DNA of 64,000 bases from Constrictibacter sp. MBR-5 (GTDB lineage: Bacteria > Pseudomonadota > Alphaproteobacteria > JAJUGE01): assembly GCF_040549485.1 (NCBI RefSeq), contig NZ_JBEPTK010000017.1, forward strand, positions 20,489 through 84,488, read 5' to 3'. The position numbers and the translations under genes were made by a program. The notes beneath the pieces are model-generated. The model had not been told where the DNA came from. It made no database searches and saw only the letters and a list, made by a program, of their open reading frames with translations. The stretch's first letter is position 1; every line of letters starts with the position of its first letter. Below, one piece after another: positions 62,076 to 64,000 of the stretch.

Positions 62076-63715
62076 CACGCCCGCTCCGCACCAGCAGTCG
62101 GGAGCGTAGCGGTCGGGACCGTAGCGGTCGGGAGCGCGGCAGGCAGGGTGAAGCGGAAAACGGCGCCACGCGGCACGTTCTCGGTCACCCAGAGGCGCCC
62201 ACCATGCGCCTCCACCACGGAACGGCAGAACATCAGGCCCAACCCCATGCCGTGCGCCTTCGTCGTGAAGAAAGGCTCGAATATCCGTTCGCGCAAGGCT
62301 TGGTCCAGCCCCGTTCCGCCATCCTCCACCGAGACCAGGACGCTGCCCATGCCGTCGGCTTCGGAACGCACCAGCACCGCGCGCTCCGCGTCGGGCGCAG
62401 CGTCCACGGCCTGGAGGGCGTTGCAGAGGAGGTTCGCGACGACGTGGCGAATCTGGACCGCGTCGCCGACGGCCGCGGGAAGGTTCGGGTCGAGAGCCGT
62501 CCGGAGGTCGACCCGAGCCAGCCTCGCATCCGCCCGGACCGCCGCCAGGGCATCGCCGATCACGACGTTCACGTCCAGCGGGCCGTGCTCGCGCCGATCC
62601 TCGCGGAAGAGGCTGCGAATGCTCTGCACGACCTCGCCCGCGCGGTGGCCGTCGGCGATGATGCGCCCCAGCGCGGCGCGCGCCTCCTCGATATCGGGCG
62701 GGCGCTTCTGCAGCCAGCGCAGGGCGGCGTCGGCATTGGTGACCATGCTGCCCAGGGGCTGGTTCACCTCGTGCGCGATGGCGGCCGACAACGCCTCCAT
62801 CGTCGCCAGCCGCCCCTCGCGCTCGCGCCGCTCGGTGGCGAGCGCGCGGGCGAGCTGCGCATGCAGGGTCGTCGTCTCGGCGAGCAGCACGACCAGCACG
62901 ACCGTCGCCGACACCAGTCCGAAGAAGCGGCCCGACCACCAGCCGACGCTGAATCGACCGGAACTCAGGAACGAGAGCAGGAGCAATTCGACCAGGAACG
63001 TGAAAATCACGACCAACAGCCAGAGGTCGAGTATCGAACGGAGACGCAGCCATAACAGGGCGAGGGTGAAGAGACCGAGCGCCGTCGCCACCGAAGGCAC
63101 GTAGATCCAAAGGCTCGTGGTGTTGCGCGCATCATTCATGAAGCGCGGCATCATCTGGTCGGCCGCAATGAAGGCCCAGGTCAGGCCAATGGTCGCCACC
63201 ACGGCTCCCGTCACGGACAAGGCGACGATCCGTCGAACCGAAGGCCGCCGCGCCGACATGAGCGGCGCGTCCTTCAGCAGGACGTAACACAGGACGAAGC
63301 CGGGGAAGGCGACCCGCCGCACCGCGGCGATCCAGGCGGTGACCTGTACGCCCTCGTTCAGCGGACCGAGTGGCGGGAACACGCCCGGAAAGGTCAGCGC
63401 CCACGGAACGGCGGTCAGGGCAGCGAACAGGTAGCCGGTCGCGAGAAGCAGCATCGCCCAAGACCGCTGGATCGAGAACATGAGAAACAGCAGAATGGAC
63501 GTGATCAGGTCGTTGATCAGGACTGCGGTGGCATACGCCGGCAGGAATGCTTCGCTGTTCGCTATGGGGATCGACGCGAAGGGCGCGGTCACGGCCAGGG
63601 TGACGAGAAGAAAGAGAACCACCGCCCCCGCCGCCCGCGCCTGCTGCGGATCGGGCGGTGTCGTGGCCACCAGGAACCGGTCGTGGTCCACCCTGTCAAA
63701 AGGCGCGCTCCACAT
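62075..63715 (-). CDS. Membrane sensor histidine kinase
   Basis: 546 residues. Eight hydrophobic segments in the first 270 residues resemble a MASE4-type sensor (VLFLLVTLAVTAPFASIPIA, LLLATGYLFAALTAVPWALT). Then the H-box ALSAAIAHEVNQPLGSMVTN (phospho-His), N-box HVVANLLCNALQAVDAA, and G boxes EDGGTGLD and GMGLGLMFCRSVVEAHGG of FixL-like kinases. No PAS domain is present. The extreme C-terminus is a repeat, PTATVPTATLPTA. The signal is unknown. Confidence 0.88.
   Translation of the reverse strand: MWSAPFDRVDHDRFLVATTPPDPQQARAAGAVVLFLLVTLAVTAPFASIPIANSEAFLPAYATAVLINDLITSILLFLMFSIQRSWAMLLLATGYLFAALTAVPWALTFPGVFPPLGPLNEGVQVTAWIAAVRRVAFPGFVLCYVLLKDAPLMSARRPSVRRIVALSVTGAVVATIGLTWAFIAADQMMPRFMNDARNTTSLWIYVPSVATALGLFTLALLWLRLRSILDLWLLVVIFTFLVELLLLSFLSSGRFSVGWWSGRFFGLVSATVVLVVLLAETTTLHAQLARALATERREREGRLATMEALSAAIAHEVNQPLGSMVTNADAALRWLQKRPPDIEEARAALGRIIADGHRAGEVVQSIRSLFREDRREHGPLDVNVVIGDALAAVRADARLARVDLRTALDPNLPAAVGDAVQIRHVVANLLCNALQAVDAAPDAERAVLVRSEADGMGSVLVSVEDGGTGLDQALRERIFEPFFTTKAHGMGLGLMFCRSVVEAHGGRLWVTENVPRGAVFRFTLPAALPTATVPTATLPTAGAERA
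62098..62137. repeat. 12-base tandem repeat at the kinase 3' end
   Basis: The unit GTCGGGA(G/C)CGTAGCG is repeated about three times, giving the Thr/Ala/Pro-rich end of the kinase. This looks like recent slippage. Confidence 0.55.
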
Positions 63716-63802
63716 GATTTGTCCCCGATCGACGGCGAGATGCCGCGCCCTGTCGCTCGGATGCCGAGCATCGTCGGCAGGCGATGGACGAGGAGCAACT
63801 TA

Positions 63803-64000
63803 TACCAACGGCCGAAATTAGTGACCTGTGAGCCCAGTCTCTCATGCCGATCGAGATGATGGTCTGGGGCTGGGTGACGAGCTTGTTCCAAGCGTCGCAG
63901 CCTGCGTCGAGAATGGCGTCGTGGTCTTGGAAGACGCGGTTGGAGAGCCAGTTCTGCCGAAGATACTGCCAGACGTTCTCGACCGGGTTGAGTTCCGGTG
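63803..64000 (-). mobile_element. IS630-family element, 3' end (cut by the window)
   Basis: The minus strand reads PELNPVENVWQYLRQNWLSN, AILDAGCDAWNKLV and TIISIGMRDWAHRS, the C-terminal part of an IS630 transposase; the catalytic Glu lies in PELNPVENVW. The end TACCAACGGCCGAAATTAG next to a TA fits an IS630 terminal repeat with TA target. The element begins about 85 bases upstream of the kinase start and continues past the window. Confidence 0.8.

Noticed and set aside
1..64000. CRISPR arrays, rRNA and tRNA genes
   Set aside because: No regularly spaced repeats, no rRNA-like conserved stretches and no cloverleaf with TTCRA-type T-loop were recognised by reading; a tRNAscan run would settle the tRNA question.

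Overview
The window is GC-rich DNA, most likely from an alphaproteobacterium (Rhodospirillales/Rhizobiales-like). I infer this from a MucR-type zinc-finger regulator, a FixJ-type two-component pair, RepB-type ParB proteins, DUF3489/DUF6362/DUF6378 phage genes of alphaproteobacterial type and a caa3-type oxidase with CtaG. No rRNA, tRNA or CRISPR array was seen.

Layout. (1) 1-4.25 kb: end of a phage tail module (tail protein, discoidin-like protein, 923-aa tailspike), then an RTX calcium-binding protein. (2) 5.3-9.5 kb: a serine recombinase translationally coupled to two ParB/RepB-like proteins, divergent from a two-HTH regulator whose start codon lies inside a perfect 18-bp palindrome. (3) 9.5-15.6 kb: IS5 debris, then a lower-GC cargo block that looks like a RiPP-type locus. 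It holds a lasso B2-type leader peptidase, a PqqD/B1 recognition protein, an HprK-like kinase, a cytochrome P450, a squalene-cyclase-fold protein and a split Nif11-like leader gene, with no intact lasso cyclase. (4) 15.7-22.4 kb: phage again, with a truncated protease/capsid fusion gene (minus) and an early module of Com zinc ribbon, sigma-like factor, D5 primase-helicase and DUF6362 (plus). (5) 22.7-27.4 kb: an isocitrate-lyase-fold enzyme, MucR, DUF3489 and several wrecks (RidA, LysE, ParB-methyltransferase). (6) 27.4-34.2 kb: a coupled acylase/GH3/IspZ operon and a convergent amidoligase/FAD-oxidase pair. (7) 34.4-40.6 kb: a caa3 oxidase operon with CtaG and two extra c-type cytochromes. 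(8) 40.8-46.9 kb: an RND efflux operon. (9) 46.9-53.0 kb: a second degraded prophage-like island that repeats the DUF3489 cassette. (10) 53.1-63.7 kb: one long minus-strand run (FixJ/histidine kinase, REC-hydrolase fusion, isochorismatase-like hydrolase, Tat amidohydrolase, MFS-monooxygenase fusion, two XapX, DoxX, porin). Its upstream flank carries an IS630 end that runs off the window.

The two phage islands share paralogous cassettes and are both broken, so they look like rearranged relics of related prophages that have collected cargo. Several genes are broken by one base, some of them in homopolymer runs (kinase, SDR, Nif11-like, outer-membrane factor). Genuine decay and assembly indels cannot be told apart from this sequence alone. 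The most interesting candidate for an undescribed system is the RiPP-like block at 10.0-15.6 kb.
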